Made by a program: the position numbers and the translations under genes
IMG/VR virus record: IMGVR_UViG_3300023444_000001
Location: 1 to 64,000 of that record
Reading direction: 5' to 3' (one strand)
Source of the DNA: a virus
DNA: 64,000 nucleotides
In this document: positions 8,915-17,943 of the stretch, in pieces
Numbering within the stretch: the first letter of the stretch is position 1
Layout of the letters: the number at the start of each line of letters is the position of its first letter
Notes under the pieces: generated by a model
What the model was told of the DNA's origin: nothing
Database searches by the model: none
Seen by the model: the letters and a program-made list of their open reading frames with translations, nothing else

Positions 8915-9187
8915 TTACCTCATAGATAATGCTACCCACCAAAAAGATAAACCAGACGTTGGTGCCGTAGAACTACGAGATACTGTAACTGCTCCATCTG
9001 TAATTACTCCATCACTAAAAAAGTGCTCATCAGAAGCATAATCTACTTTTGGAAGAATAACCAAACAAACATTCTGATCTTCATCCAAGTTCGTAAATAC
9101 TTCCACAGTCAATCCCGTCCCAGTAAAACTTGCATCACCCCATGATAAAACCTTTCCAAAAGGTGGCAAAGCATTCTTTTTGCTCAT
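8915..9187 (-). CDS. Small structural protein, head decoration-like
   Basis: 90 residues, beta-rich with Gly, Thr and Ser (DASFTGTGLTVEVFTN, GVITDGAVTVSRSS, GLSFWWVALSMR). Its position just after the capsid gene and behind a hairpin terminator suits a minor capsid-surface or neck protein. No diagnostic motif is seen. Confidence 0.55.
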   Translation of the reverse strand: MSKKNALPPFGKVLSWGDASFTGTGLTVEVFTNLDEDQNVCLVILPKVDYASDEHFFSDGVITDGAVTVSRSSTAPTSGLSFWWVALSMR

Positions 9188-9203
9188 TTAGACCTCCTTA
9201 GAC

Positions 9204-9229
9204 AAAAGGGCAAGATATTCCTTGCCCTT
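9204..9229 (-). terminator. Intrinsic terminator or attenuator after the capsid block
   Basis: A perfect 9-bp inverted repeat (AAGGGCAAG / CTTGCCCTT) with a 6-base loop. Read on the minus strand it is followed by TTTTGTC. It lies between the Lys-rich gene downstream of the capsid and the next gene. The T-run is short, so partial read-through is likely, allowing high capsid but lower neck expression. Confidence 0.6.
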
Positions 9230-9261
9230 AAATCAAATTCAAATTTTCAGCCATTAACAAC

Positions 9262-9495
9262 CTACCGAACCAGAAGATTCATTCGTTCCAAAGCATCATA
9301 TACTCCAGAAGGAACCTTCTGACTTTTTCCAGCCAAAAACTTATAACTTTTTCCCCCAACTTTAATCGTTATATCTTTTGTAACAACAACTTTAGTATCA
9401 GTAGGCACTGCATCCCTTGTTACAACCTTCTTTACTACTTTAACAGGATTTTTTTTATCAACTTTTCGGGCAACCTGTTTATCCTTTTTAACCAT
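9262..9495 (-). CDS. Small Lys/Val-rich protein downstream of capsid
   Basis: 77 residues. The N-terminal half is strongly basic (KKDKQVARKVDKK, VKVVKKVVTR). The C-terminal half (DITIKVGGKSYKFLAGKSQKV, then PSGVYDALERMNLLVR) resembles small phage proteins located just after capsid genes in which a short beta unit ends with a 'VP..VYDAL...G.L' helix. A head-associated role is inferred. Confidence 0.6.
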   Translation of the reverse strand: MVKKDKQVARKVDKKNPVKVVKKVVTRDAVPTDTKVVVTKDITIKVGGKSYKFLAGKSQKVPSGVYDALERMNLLVR

Positions 9496-9507
9496 TTAAT
9501 TTTCCTC

Positions 9508-10392
9508 TTAAGCAGACTCCATCAATACAGCATTATTTGCCTCAATCAACCCTGTACCCCAAATAGCGTACCAAGCCAAAGCGTGCTCCCTACCAAAATC
9601 AGTAACACCATTATCCCTCAACTCTACTGGAAGTCCTTGAGCCCATGCCAAACAATAATCACCAAACATAACTGCTTCATAAACAAGAACCGTACTCTGA
9701 ACCGTAGTCATCATAGTTGTTGAAACAAACCGAACATCCTCATATCTTCCAACTTCGCCAGTAAACAACTGACCTGGAGCACCATAAGAAGAAGCAGAAA
9801 TCCAATCAGGATCATCTCTCAAACTCCTCAACTGATGAGGATGAGCAAAACAAATATAAAAATCCCCATTAAACTTTGGGGCATCTGCTGATTCCAAATC
9901 TTCAACTGCATCTTTAATCAAATCTGTATCAAAAGTATTTGCCGCAGTCAAACTCGCCATATCCGCTACATTGTCAGCATACCGAGTATTTCCTGCTCCA
10001 TTTATTACAGCAGTCTGAAGTTGAGTATCAAGAACTTTAGCCATATTTCTACCAAGCAATTTTGCCGCTTCGGACAAAACATCATGAGTAGCCGTCTGAA
10101 GCAAATACTCTGAAACAGCCGTAGCCTTACCTTGCTCTGCCACAGTTATACTAACCGTAGTTGCAGCCAGAGCATCATAAGTCATCTGAACACCTTCAGT
10201 AAGAGCACCACCTCCTGCAAGATCAGAATACTTCGTAAACTGAATAGTCTGCCCAGGAGTTTTTCCAAGTTCAGTTTTCTCTTGAGCAAACTGGGCAAAC
10301 TTCAATACCGGCATTGCAGCGTAAAAAATCTCCTTACTATATACCGTCTGCAATACTTCCGGCAAATTAGTTGTCGTAGTAAGCGTAGACAT
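9508..10392 (-). CDS. Major capsid protein, N4-gp56 family
   Basis: 294 residues. The translation carries the hallmarks of the N4-gp56 group of HK97-fold capsid proteins: an N-terminal LTTTTNLPEVLQTVYSKEI segment, PGQTIQFTKYSDL, TVAEQGKATAVSEYLLQT, and especially HPHQLRSLRDDPDWISAS and FTGEVGRYEDVRFVSTT. It self-assembles into the icosahedral shell round the scaffold encoded immediately upstream. The gene is less AT-biased than neighbours and uses a clean AGGAG-type ribosome binding site, consistent with high expression. Confidence is high. Confidence 0.95.
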   Translation of the reverse strand: MSTLTTTTNLPEVLQTVYSKEIFYAAMPVLKFAQFAQEKTELGKTPGQTIQFTKYSDLAGGGALTEGVQMTYDALAATTVSITVAEQGKATAVSEYLLQTATHDVLSEAAKLLGRNMAKVLDTQLQTAVINGAGNTRYADNVADMASLTAANTFDTDLIKDAVEDLESADAPKFNGDFYICFAHPHQLRSLRDDPDWISASSYGAPGQLFTGEVGRYEDVRFVSTTMMTTVQSTVLVYEAVMFGDYCLAWAQGLPVELRDNGVTDFGREHALAWYAIWGTGLIEANNAVLMESA

Positions 10393-10418
10393 TTATTCTC
10401 CTCCATTCAAAGGAGACC

Positions 10419-11207
10419 CTACTTTAGACCAAAACTCCTTTTAGGAGGTTTAGCCCCAATAACCTTCCAAATCTCGCTACGACTTTTTTCATACTCTTCT
10501 GGAGACATATTCTTTATTGCTTCCGCAGTAAATTCCGGAATTTCTACTCTTTCCGTTCGACTAATTACTCCAAAAGTCTTCTCTGGACCTGGACTTACAC
10601 TCTCTATATTTGAGTTTGTAGAGCCTCTCTTTTCCTCTAAAAGTACCTCTTTTCTAATACTTTCGTAAGCCATTTTAGCCTTATCAATACTCTCATCAAT
10701 TTCTTCTTTACTATTTCCCCCCACCAATTCTGGGACAAGTTTTCCTTCTGCTTTATTAAGTTTTTCCAATCTATATGCCTTTAATTCTGATTCATGTACT
10801 GCTTGATTAAGAGCCTCAATATTAGCAGTCAATTCTTCTATCTTCTTCATTGTAGCCTTATCTTTCTTTTGCTTCAACCGTTCTAATTTTTCCTTTTCAG
10901 AAAGTTTTTCACTTTCCAATTGCTCTACTGTTTCTGACAACTCTGATAATTTATCATTTAACTCCTTAATTTTCTTATCCCTTTCTTTTATTTTTTCTCG
11001 TTCTCTCTCTAAAGATTTATACATTTTAGCCTTTTCAGTTGCTCTTACTTCCTCCCTAATATTTCTTATTTCCTCCAGTATTTCTGGAGATTTCAACAAA
11101 TCCTTATTTTTTACTTGCAATTCTTCATCATTTGCTTCCTCTTTATTTTCAATAGAAGGTTCTACTTCAGTTGAACTTACTTCTTTAATATCATCTTCTT
11201 TTTCCAT
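10419..11207 (-). CDS. Capsid scaffolding protein (coiled coil)
   Basis: 262 residues. Residues about 40-170 form a long Lys/Glu-rich coiled coil (MYKSLEREREKIKERDKKIK, LSETVEQLESEKL), flanked by an acidic N-terminus and a C-terminal helix with SPEEYEKSRSEIWKVIG and a basic end (PPKRSFGLK). This is the usual layout of phage scaffolding proteins. It lies immediately upstream of the major capsid gene. No protease signature is present. Confidence 0.75.
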   Translation of the reverse strand: MEKEDDIKEVSSTEVEPSIENKEEANDEELQVKNKDLLKSPEILEEIRNIREEVRATEKAKMYKSLEREREKIKERDKKIKELNDKLSELSETVEQLESEKLSEKEKLERLKQKKDKATMKKIEELTANIEALNQAVHESELKAYRLEKLNKAEGKLVPELVGGNSKEEIDESIDKAKMAYESIRKEVLLEEKRGSTNSNIESVSPGPEKTFGVISRTERVEIPEFTAEAIKNMSPEEYEKSRSEIWKVIGAKPPKRSFGLK

Positions 11208-11221
11208 TTTCTCTCCCTATC

Positions 11222-11401
11222 TCACCTTACAGTTTTTGTATCATAAGCCGGATTAGGACCGGGTCTTCCTGATGCAACCTTACCAGACTTCCTCATAGCC
11301 TTACTATAAGCAAAAGTCATAACTGAACCACGCATCGCTCCACCAAGATTAGGCCAAGGGCCTTTTCGAGATGGACCTTGAGTCTGATTCCTTGTAGCCA
11401 T
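11222..11401 (-). CDS. 59-residue basic protein at the head of the capsid operon
   Basis: I read this small gene directly: ATG at 11401, TGA at 11222, giving MATRNQTQGPSRKGPWPNLG and then a Gly/Ser/Lys/Pro-rich rest ending PNPAYDTKTVR. A near-perfect AGGAGGT ribosome binding site precedes it, and a consensus-like promoter lies 35-65 bases upstream. It is the first gene after that promoter and just before the scaffold. Function is unknown; a small head protein is plausible. Confidence 0.65.
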   Translation of the reverse strand: MATRNQTQGPSRKGPWPNLGGAMRGSVMTFAYSKAMRKSGKVASGRPGPNPAYDTKTVR

Positions 11402-11435
11402 TCTTTAACACCTCCTTTCAAACCAATTTATTCTA

Positions 11436-11465
11436 AATATAACTACACATCAAAACATTTGTCAA
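11436..11465 (-). promoter_or_regulatory. Sigma70-like promoter for the capsid operon
   Basis: On the minus strand TTGACA (11465-11460) is separated by 18 bases from TATATT (11441-11436). It sits in the only sizeable gap (11402-11471) between the 1478-residue secreted protein gene and the scaffold/capsid genes, which suits strong independent capsid expression. Confidence 0.7.
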
Positions 11466-11471
11466 GTATTT

Positions 11472-14400
11472 CTACCAAACTATTCTATCTTCAACCTTTG
11501 GTTTTCCTGGAGCACCATGTGTTTCAATCCCAGTTATATAACTTGTACGAGTTGTATCCGAATAATTTCCAAACGTATTATAAGCAAAAACTGTAAAAGA
11601 ATAAATAGTCTTAATATCTAATCCAGTAACTACAATCTGAGTATCTGCTTTTGCAACAGATGATTCTGGAGGAGCAATTCCAGTAGTATCCATTATACCC
11701 CAAACAGGAATTGTTCCTTGTTTATATCTTACAACATACCCAGCAATATCTGCTGAATCTCCTTGACTAAAAATCAAATTGACTGAACTTGATCCTACTT
11801 CTAAAGTATCTACATTTGTAACTGGATCAGGATAAACCCTATTCAATGTTTGCTCTGTAGCATAAGCCCCACCATTAGACCCGGTTGTATCAGCATACTG
11901 CATCAATGAATCAAAAGGAAAAACTGATACAGAATAATACTGTCCAGCCAATAATCCATTTATCGTCATTGTAGTATCTACCCGAGACAATGAAGAATCT
12001 ACTATTACCGTTCCTGAATCTTTTGAAGGTGGATACTGTTCAAACCCCACTTTATATCTTCCAGCATATCCCTTCAAATCAGAATCTTGATTTCTCTTAA
12101 ATATCACATCAAGACTCGTCTCTGTTGCATTTATTAACTGAACTCCTTGAGCCGGATTTGGAGGCCAATTTCCATGCGTATTAACTGTTACTGATGATCT
12201 CCCCAATGAATCAGCAACAGAATAATTCTGATTTTCATCAAAAGCAAATACTGATACTGAATATGTACTTGCAGAATCCAACCCAGTAATCACTAAACTT
12301 GTATCACTTCTGCTCAATGATGAATCTTGAGCAACAACTCCTTGACTCCTTGAAGTAGGTGCCGTAGAACCCTGCAAATATGTTGCAACATATCCTGCAA
12401 TATCAAGTGAGTCCCCTTTATTCCAAACCAAATCTATACTTGTAAATCCAACAGATGTTGTATCAACACCTAAAACATTATCTGGAGCCAAACTATCCCC
12501 TTTAGAAAAATAAACTACTAATTCAGGTCTTTTTGCCTGATCTAAATACTCGCTCGATGCAAAAGCATGACTATCTGGAGATTTATGCACATCCCACAAT
12601 TGTACATTCAAAAAATCTATTGGAACCGTCTGGCCTTTAATAACCTTTCTCATCAATGCTGTAACATCAAACTTATACTCCCCATAAGAACTCAAATAAA
12701 TTGAATCTATTGCTGACCCTCTACCACCCCCAGAATCCCATTTAATAGTATTCCCCATAGGAGATGCCCATGTAGCCAAACTATCCACCCACGAGTCTAT
12801 ACAAGCGTATAACACTATTGTATCCTGCCCTCCAGATACAAAATTATACTTCACAAAACTTGAATCTATTATATCATAAGGATGCACCAAACCAGAAAGA
12901 TCAAATTGACTGTAACCATATCTCCAAAAAGTTGAATCTGGTCCAGGATCATTTTTTACCAATATTGTCGCATTTCTTCCATAATTAGTATTCCTATCAC
13001 TTCCATCCTTTGTAAAAGTATCAAATGTTCTCCCCTTATAATCTGAACTACCTCTTTCTCCAACCGTAAAAGAAGAGTAAGACAATTCAAGAGTTGTAGA
13101 ATCTGCCCATGATCCAGAGCCTAAATTTGAATAATTATTGCTTTCATCAAAAGCAAAAACAGAAACCGAATAATTTTCCGAAGAATTTAATCCATTTATT
13201 CTAAATGTTGTATCTAATCTTGAACTTGTAGTTCCCCAAAGTTGTCCAGACTGATAATTTACTGGAGCATTATTTAACCCAACATTTGCTTTAATCATAT
13301 ACCCCGCAATATCAAGAGAATCCCCTTTATTCCAATGAAGCCTCATCCATGTTGTACCAACAGAATCTATTGAAACCCCTCCTACCATATCAGGAGGTAA
13401 AACATCTCCTACTGGAGCCAAACCATACAAAAAATAACTATCTCTAAAAGGTATTTTCAAACTATCATTAACAATAGAATAATCATTATGTGCTGAATCA
13501 CTCCAAACATAAGCAATATGATCTGTAATTCTTGCCGCTTGAATTTTTCTATAGGTAGAATCTGGCCCTGGAACATCAACTTTAACCGTATCCTGCTCAC
13601 GTAGATTAACTCCAACCCATCCATGCTCAAATACTCTTTGATAACCAATAAATCCCAGGGAATCTCCTGCTGTCTTTGATGGAATCAACTCTACATTATC
13701 TATCCAAATTGATCGAGATTCATTATTTCTTAAAATTGGAGTTATTCCAAATTCAACCTGTACATTTGTCAATAAACCTGAAGTCCTATTTGTATCTATT
13801 TCAACTGGAATATAAACTGTTCTCCACATTTTAGGAATATGAACACAATCTACTCTATATAAAGTTCTATTTGAATGTATTCTAACTCCAATCAATTTGG
13901 AATCAATAGATCGAGCATCAAACTTCAAAGTATACTCCGCTTGATTATTCAAAGAAAAAGTATTTGATCCAACTGCAAAATCATAAAAATCATTCTCTGG
14001 AACATTTATATTTCCATCTCTCCTATTAACATTTATCTGAATTTTCATAGCCCCAGAACCTGATTTAACCACATCTGTAACCCTTGAAATAGAAATTGAA
14101 TCAGAAGGCACTCCAGAACCTGATACAGACCATCCACTTAAATTTACATCAAATGTTCCATTCGTAATCTTATTCTCTTTTGAAAAATTTAACAATAAAG
14201 GTCGCCATTTATCTACAGGTTGTCCTAACCACCATCTATTAGGCCCAACACTATCTGGATTTGTAGAAATACCATTTGAATCAACAAAATACTCATCTCC
14301 CCAAACTGCATGAGGTTTTGCGTATTTCATTTTAGTCATTCCATTCCCACCAAATATTGTCATCAACCCAAGATTGAATCTTTCACTTCTAATTGCATCC

Positions 14401-15908
14401 TTTTCATTTGATGCAGATACTAATTGTGGTAAGTAATTATTGCTATATGAGGCATATCTATATCTTTTTGCTTGAGTCAATTCAAGCAAATTATCTAAAT
14501 CATCTCTATAATTACCTGCCCACCTACCATTAGTTAAATCCCAGGGGCTACCACCCCAACCAATCTCAGCCAAATTCATAATTTGAACTAAACTATCTTC
14601 TATTCCCATAAAAGACATACCTCTTGCATTTACAGACAAATAAATTAAACTATCATTTTGACTTTGAAACATACTTGCCGCCCTAATCAATGCAGAATCA
14701 CTTGATTCTCCCTTTTTCCCCACATGATTATAAAAATACGTATCATAATTAACTCCAGCACAAAGCAAAGTATTTCTCGAAGATAAAACTTTTTCAATAG
14801 TATTTATCTCAAGAGATGCCTTCAATTCATAAGGCCATACACCATGAATTGCTCCATCTCCTTCAAGTCCTTTTAACAAAATACCTTCCCAAGAAGAATA
14901 AACTCTTCCTCCTTGTTCTGCAGAACTCTGCAAATAATATACTGTGCTTCCATTAGGCCATGATGTAGCCGGATAAGAACCATTTTGCCAAGACCTTATA
15001 ACATACAATGAATCATTTCCAGTTCCCGAATTATCCCAAACTTTATCAACTCTACACCATTCATTTTTTTTAATTTGAATAAACGGACGATGAGAACCAT
15101 AAGTAATTCCATCTCCTCCATCAGGTGGAGGAAACATACTTGCATCATTTACCTTCAAAAATCTTCCACTACCTGATGCTCTCATTAAAACTGTACTATC
15201 ATTATATAAATATTCAATTGTATCCGGAACTGAAAATAACAAAGACTGAATAGAATCCGCCACAACAGTACCTATTGTATCTTGATATACTGGAGCAGTT
15301 AATCTAAGATTCATTAGTTGTATATCTGAATGTAATACTTCAATAAAATCTGGATTATAAATACTCAAAGAATCTAATCTATCACGTTTCTCTTGAACAT
15401 TTGACGTACCAGAACCGCCCAATTCTGTATCCCCATCCCATCCTATATCCAACCTTGCAACACGTTTAATTGTGTCCCCCATAAAATAACTCATGTTCAA
15501 TCCATTAAAAGTATATCCAACTTTTGGATATTCATAATCAAATCCCTGAATATACAAAGAATCTGTTCCAACTCTTGACCAAATACCAGAAGACTTCTTA
15601 AAAAGACTAAACCAAATAAAATCTTCTTCCGGCATTACTTTAGCCACAATAACAGTATCACTACTTGTAAATACTCTTGGAGGCAAAATTTTTACCCCAA
15701 TCGTGTCAAAATCAGGGTAACTCAACATATCATATGTAACTTTCAAACTATCCCCAGAACCCAACCCAATCCATCTAATGCCTATTGTATCTGGAACAGT
15801 CAATTTTTGTTGACTTTTGAGCCATACATCAAACGTTTGAGAAAAAATACTGGTTGAACTACAAACCAAAAATCCCATTACCAAATATACAATGTATAGT
15901 CTTTTCAT
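11472..15908 (-). CDS. Secreted multidomain protein: glycosidase-like barrel, CBM, DNRLRE and four FN3 domains
   Basis: 1478 residues with a Sec signal peptide (basic MKRLY, hydrophobic core, likely cleavage after SIFSQ, about residue 24). Residues about 330-575 resemble putative glycoside hydrolase-like barrels of the GHL15 kind (DGAIHGVWPYELKAS, WGDEYFVDSNGI, NRWWLGQPVDKWRPLL). Residues about 580-740 look like a CBM4/9-type galactose-binding domain (ITNGTFDVNLSGWSVSGSG). Residues about 845-940 are FN3. About 945-1140 is a DNRLRE-type domain (TNYGRNATILVKND, YGYSQFDLSGL). Three further FN3 repeats follow to the end, each with the TGLDS..YSVSVFAFDE pattern. It probably binds and processes polysaccharide outside the cell. 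No dockerin is seen in it, but the next gene upstream encodes one. Its stop is followed by the capsid promoter. Catalytic identity is uncertain. Confidence 0.8.
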   Translation of the reverse strand: MKRLYIVYLVMGFLVCSSTSIFSQTFDVWLKSQQKLTVPDTIGIRWIGLGSGDSLKVTYDMLSYPDFDTIGVKILPPRVFTSSDTVIVAKVMPEEDFIWFSLFKKSSGIWSRVGTDSLYIQGFDYEYPKVGYTFNGLNMSYFMGDTIKRVARLDIGWDGDTELGGSGTSNVQEKRDRLDSLSIYNPDFIEVLHSDIQLMNLRLTAPVYQDTIGTVVADSIQSLLFSVPDTIEYLYNDSTVLMRASGSGRFLKVNDASMFPPPDGGDGITYGSHRPFIQIKKNEWCRVDKVWDNSGTGNDSLYVIRSWQNGSYPATSWPNGSTVYYLQSSAEQGGRVYSSWEGILLKGLEGDGAIHGVWPYELKASLEINTIEKVLSSRNTLLCAGVNYDTYFYNHVGKKGESSDSALIRAASMFQSQNDSLIYLSVNARGMSFMGIEDSLVQIMNLAEIGWGGSPWDLTNGRWAGNYRDDLDNLLELTQAKRYRYASYSNNYLPQLVSASNEKDAIRSERFNLGLMTIFGGNGMTKMKYAKPHAVWGDEYFVDSNGISTNPDSVGPNRWWLGQPVDKWRPLLLNFSKENKITNGTFDVNLSGWSVSGSGVPSDSISISRVTDVVKSGSGAMKIQINVNRRDGNINVPENDFYDFAVGSNTFSLNNQAEYTLKFDARSIDSKLIGVRIHSNRTLYRVDCVHIPKMWRTVYIPVEIDTNRTSGLLTNVQVEFGITPILRNNESRSIWIDNVELIPSKTAGDSLGFIGYQRVFEHGWVGVNLREQDTVKVDVPGPDSTYRKIQAARITDHIAYVWSDSAHNDYSIVNDSLKIPFRDSYFLYGLAPVGDVLPPDMVGGVSIDSVGTTWMRLHWNKGDSLDIAGYMIKANVGLNNAPVNYQSGQLWGTTSSRLDTTFRINGLNSSENYSVSVFAFDESNNYSNLGSGSWADSTTLELSYSSFTVGERGSSDYKGRTFDTFTKDGSDRNTNYGRNATILVKNDPGPDSTFWRYGYSQFDLSGLVHPYDIIDSSFVKYNFVSGGQDTIVLYACIDSWVDSLATWASPMGNTIKWDSGGGRGSAIDSIYLSSYGEYKFDVTALMRKVIKGQTVPIDFLNVQLWDVHKSPDSHAFASSEYLDQAKRPELVVYFSKGDSLAPDNVLGVDTTSVGFTSIDLVWNKGDSLDIAGYVATYLQGSTAPTSRSQGVVAQDSSLSRSDTSLVITGLDSASTYSVSVFAFDENQNYSVADSLGRSSVTVNTHGNWPPNPAQGVQLINATETSLDVIFKRNQDSDLKGYAGRYKVGFEQYPPSKDSGTVIVDSSLSRVDTTMTINGLLAGQYYSVSVFPFDSLMQYADTTGSNGGAYATEQTLNRVYPDPVTNVDTLEVGSSSVNLIFSQGDSADIAGYVVRYKQGTIPVWGIMDTTGIAPPESSVAKADTQIVVTGLDIKTIYSFTVFAYNTFGNYSDTTRTSYITGIETHGAPGKPKVEDRIVW

Positions 15909-17134
15909 TGACTCTTGCCTTTCATCCTTAACATTGTATTCTTAATATCCTCAAAATTCTTTGCCTTCGTTGATATACTCAATTCATCTACAACTCCATC
16001 CCAAGGATAATTTATTACTCCAGATGTATTCTTAATTGCTCCAATCCAAACTTTCATTGAATCAGCAATATTCCATCCTGTAATTCCAGAAGGAATGGCC
16101 GGACTTAAAACATTAGAACTATCTTTTATCACACCATTTATGTACAATTTTATTTCAGACAAAGAATCTGAATATACAGAAGCAATATAATACCATTTAT
16201 TTACCTGCAATTTATTTTTTGCTGATAAAATTGTATTTGTTCCCGCAGTATCAATATATCCTACCTTAAACAATGAATCTGACCCATCAACATAAAATCC
16301 CCAAAATCCCTTCATTCCATAAGTAGAACAAACCATCATTGTATCGGAAGATACTGCTGTTTCCGGTTTAATCAGCATTTCAACAGTCTTTGCTACCAAA
16401 GAACTATCAGCATTTTTTTCTGCTAATTGAGTTGAACCGTCAAAATCTAAACCTCCAACCCTCCCATTCAAAGCAGTCTTATAATAAGGAGAAACCTTTG
16501 TAATTATACTATCACCAAAAGAAGTCTCTGAATATAATGTCTGATTAAATTTCCAAAGAAAAACTGTATTTGAATCAGGATCAAGAGTTCTATTTGTATA
16601 ACCCATTCTATTAAAAATCTCATACAAATCAGACCAATCTACCTTCCTATCTCCCGTAATATCATAAATTGAATACCCTGAATTATTCCAATGTTCTGCA
16701 ATCAAATTCAAATCAACACCATTTACAATACCATCTTCATTTACATCCCCTCTCAATCCAACAAACCTTGTACTGTCCACAGATAAACAAGATTCAACCA
16801 AAGGATTATTTTTCAAATATCGTCCAATCCGAATATAATACCTAAAAGATGAATCCCATAGTGCAAACGAAAGATGAACGATCCCATTTGAATCTGGACT
16901 TACATACCCAAGGTCTATAGTATCTGGATATAAGCCAATTACACTCCCCAAATAAACTTTATAAGACATTGAATCCGAAACAACTTGACTTGAATCTATT
17001 GTACAATTTCCTGAATCAGCATAAACTGTATTTCCATCCAAAATGCTAACTGAAACAACTTTATTCTCATGGGTTATACCTTTGGAATAAAGTAAAAAGA
17101 AAAGCAAAATCAAACAAGAAATAACCTTTTTCAT
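15905..17134 (-). CDS. Secreted dockerin-containing protein with LamG-like domain
   Basis: 409 residues. Residues 1-20 form a Sec-type signal or anchor (MKKVISCLILLFFLLYSKG). Residues about 127-178 are a dockerin: the first half GDVNEDGIVNGVDLNLIAEH has the full calcium loop D-x-N-x-D-G-x-V-N-x-x-D, and the second half DITGDRKVDWSDLYEIFNRM repeats it with a T in place of N. Residues about 185-395 form a concanavalin/LamG-like sandwich (VGGLDFDGSTQLA, KTVEMLIKPE, NKWYYIASVYSD, KLYINGVIKDSS, VWIGAIKN). Dockerins bind cohesins, which in bacteria assemble polysaccharide-degrading complexes. The adjacent gene (17135-17575) encodes a cohesin-like protein. The gene overlaps the next by 4 bases. Confidence 0.85.
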   Translation of the reverse strand: MKKVISCLILLFFLLYSKGITHENKVVSVSILDGNTVYADSGNCTIDSSQVVSDSMSYKVYLGSVIGLYPDTIDLGYVSPDSNGIVHLSFALWDSSFRYYIRIGRYLKNNPLVESCLSVDSTRFVGLRGDVNEDGIVNGVDLNLIAEHWNNSGYSIYDITGDRKVDWSDLYEIFNRMGYTNRTLDPDSNTVFLWKFNQTLYSETSFGDSIITKVSPYYKTALNGRVGGLDFDGSTQLAEKNADSSLVAKTVEMLIKPETAVSSDTMMVCSTYGMKGFWGFYVDGSDSLFKVGYIDTAGTNTILSAKNKLQVNKWYYIASVYSDSLSEIKLYINGVIKDSSNVLSPAIPSGITGWNIADSMKVWIGAIKNTSGVINYPWDGVVDELSISTKAKNFEDIKNTMLRMKGKSQ

Positions 17135-17575
17135 CTATACAACCTTAACTCTATATTGAGAAAATGAACCTTTTTCATTGATAGGGCTTAATCCATCTCC
17201 TTGTATAATTCTAAAAATTCCATCTGTAATCCAAATCCATGCTACTCCTGTAACAAGAGCATTAAAATAAAGACTAAACAAACTGCCCGAACCATTTATG
17301 CCTTTTCTTGATCCTAATCGTGAATACCCAAAAGCAATTTTTCCTATATCTCCTTCAATATACCCCATATCTAAAGCAGTTTCAATATTACCAAAATTAT
17401 CCAAAAATCCACCTTTTTCAACTACAGGAGATAAATCAGGATAACTTGTAGAACTTTTAACTTGAACTTTAGATGTATCACTTATGCGAATAGTACCTGC
17501 TACACCATGAAGTTCCCTTACTCCATGAACAATAAAATTTATCTTAAAATCATTTCCAACCAATACTTTACTCAT
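17135..17575 (-). CDS. Cohesin-like domain protein
   Basis: 146 residues, essentially one cohesin-like nine-strand sandwich. It begins with a 'G..F.i.f.v.gv..L.G' pattern (VLVGNDFKINFIVHGVRELH), has the expected 'v...GGFLDNF' turn, and ends with 'GsGsLf.l.F.a...G..wi.i.dg.f' (NGSGSLFSLYFNALVTGV) plus a final loop GDGLSPI. These positions match cohesin and related carbohydrate-complex domains. No signal peptide is visible, unlike the dockerin protein encoded 1 base downstream, so this copy may be a virion or intracellular component. Binding to the neighbouring dockerin is inferred from family knowledge and adjacency. Confidence 0.7.
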   Translation of the reverse strand: MSKVLVGNDFKINFIVHGVRELHGVAGTIRISDTSKVQVKSSTSYPDLSPVVEKGGFLDNFGNIETALDMGYIEGDIGKIAFGYSRLGSRKGINGSGSLFSLYFNALVTGVAWIWITDGIFRIIQGDGLSPINEKGSFSQYRVKVV

Positions 17576-17922
17576 TACAAATTCTCTAAAATCTCTGTTC
17601 CTCCAAGAGACCGCAACTTTTGAGCCTTAACCATTTCTAATTCTAAAAGTAATTTATTCTCTTCAAAAAGCAAACTTTCAAATTCATTTCCCGCAGAATA
17701 TACATCTACAAGACTATCTCTATTATTTATATTTACTCGATCTAATGCTTTCCCATATTGTTTTTCCGCATTTTTTCTCTTCTTTTCCACTTCTTCCAGT
17801 ATAAATTTAATCCTATGTTCTTCCACAATAGCATCTCTTGCTAAATCAGCCCTTTGAAACAAAAGTGCAGTATATTTTTTCCACATCTCATCAATAGTTA
17901 TCTTCGGAGACAAATTACTCAA
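17575..17922 (-). CDS. Coiled-coil hypothetical protein between MuF and cohesin genes
   Basis: 115 residues, almost entirely helical and charged (IKFILEEVEKKRKNAEKQYG, LLFEENKLLLELEMVKAQKL). No motif is recognised. It is one base apart from or overlapping the cohesin-like gene, so the two are probably made together. A minor head or scaffold-accessory role is possible. Confidence 0.6.
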   Translation of the reverse strand: MSNLSPKITIDEMWKKYTALLFQRADLARDAIVEEHRIKFILEEVEKKRKNAEKQYGKALDRVNINNRDSLVDVYSAGNEFESLLFEENKLLLELEMVKAQKLRSLGGTEILENL

Positions 17923-17943
17923 TATATCCTCCCTGGCACATAT

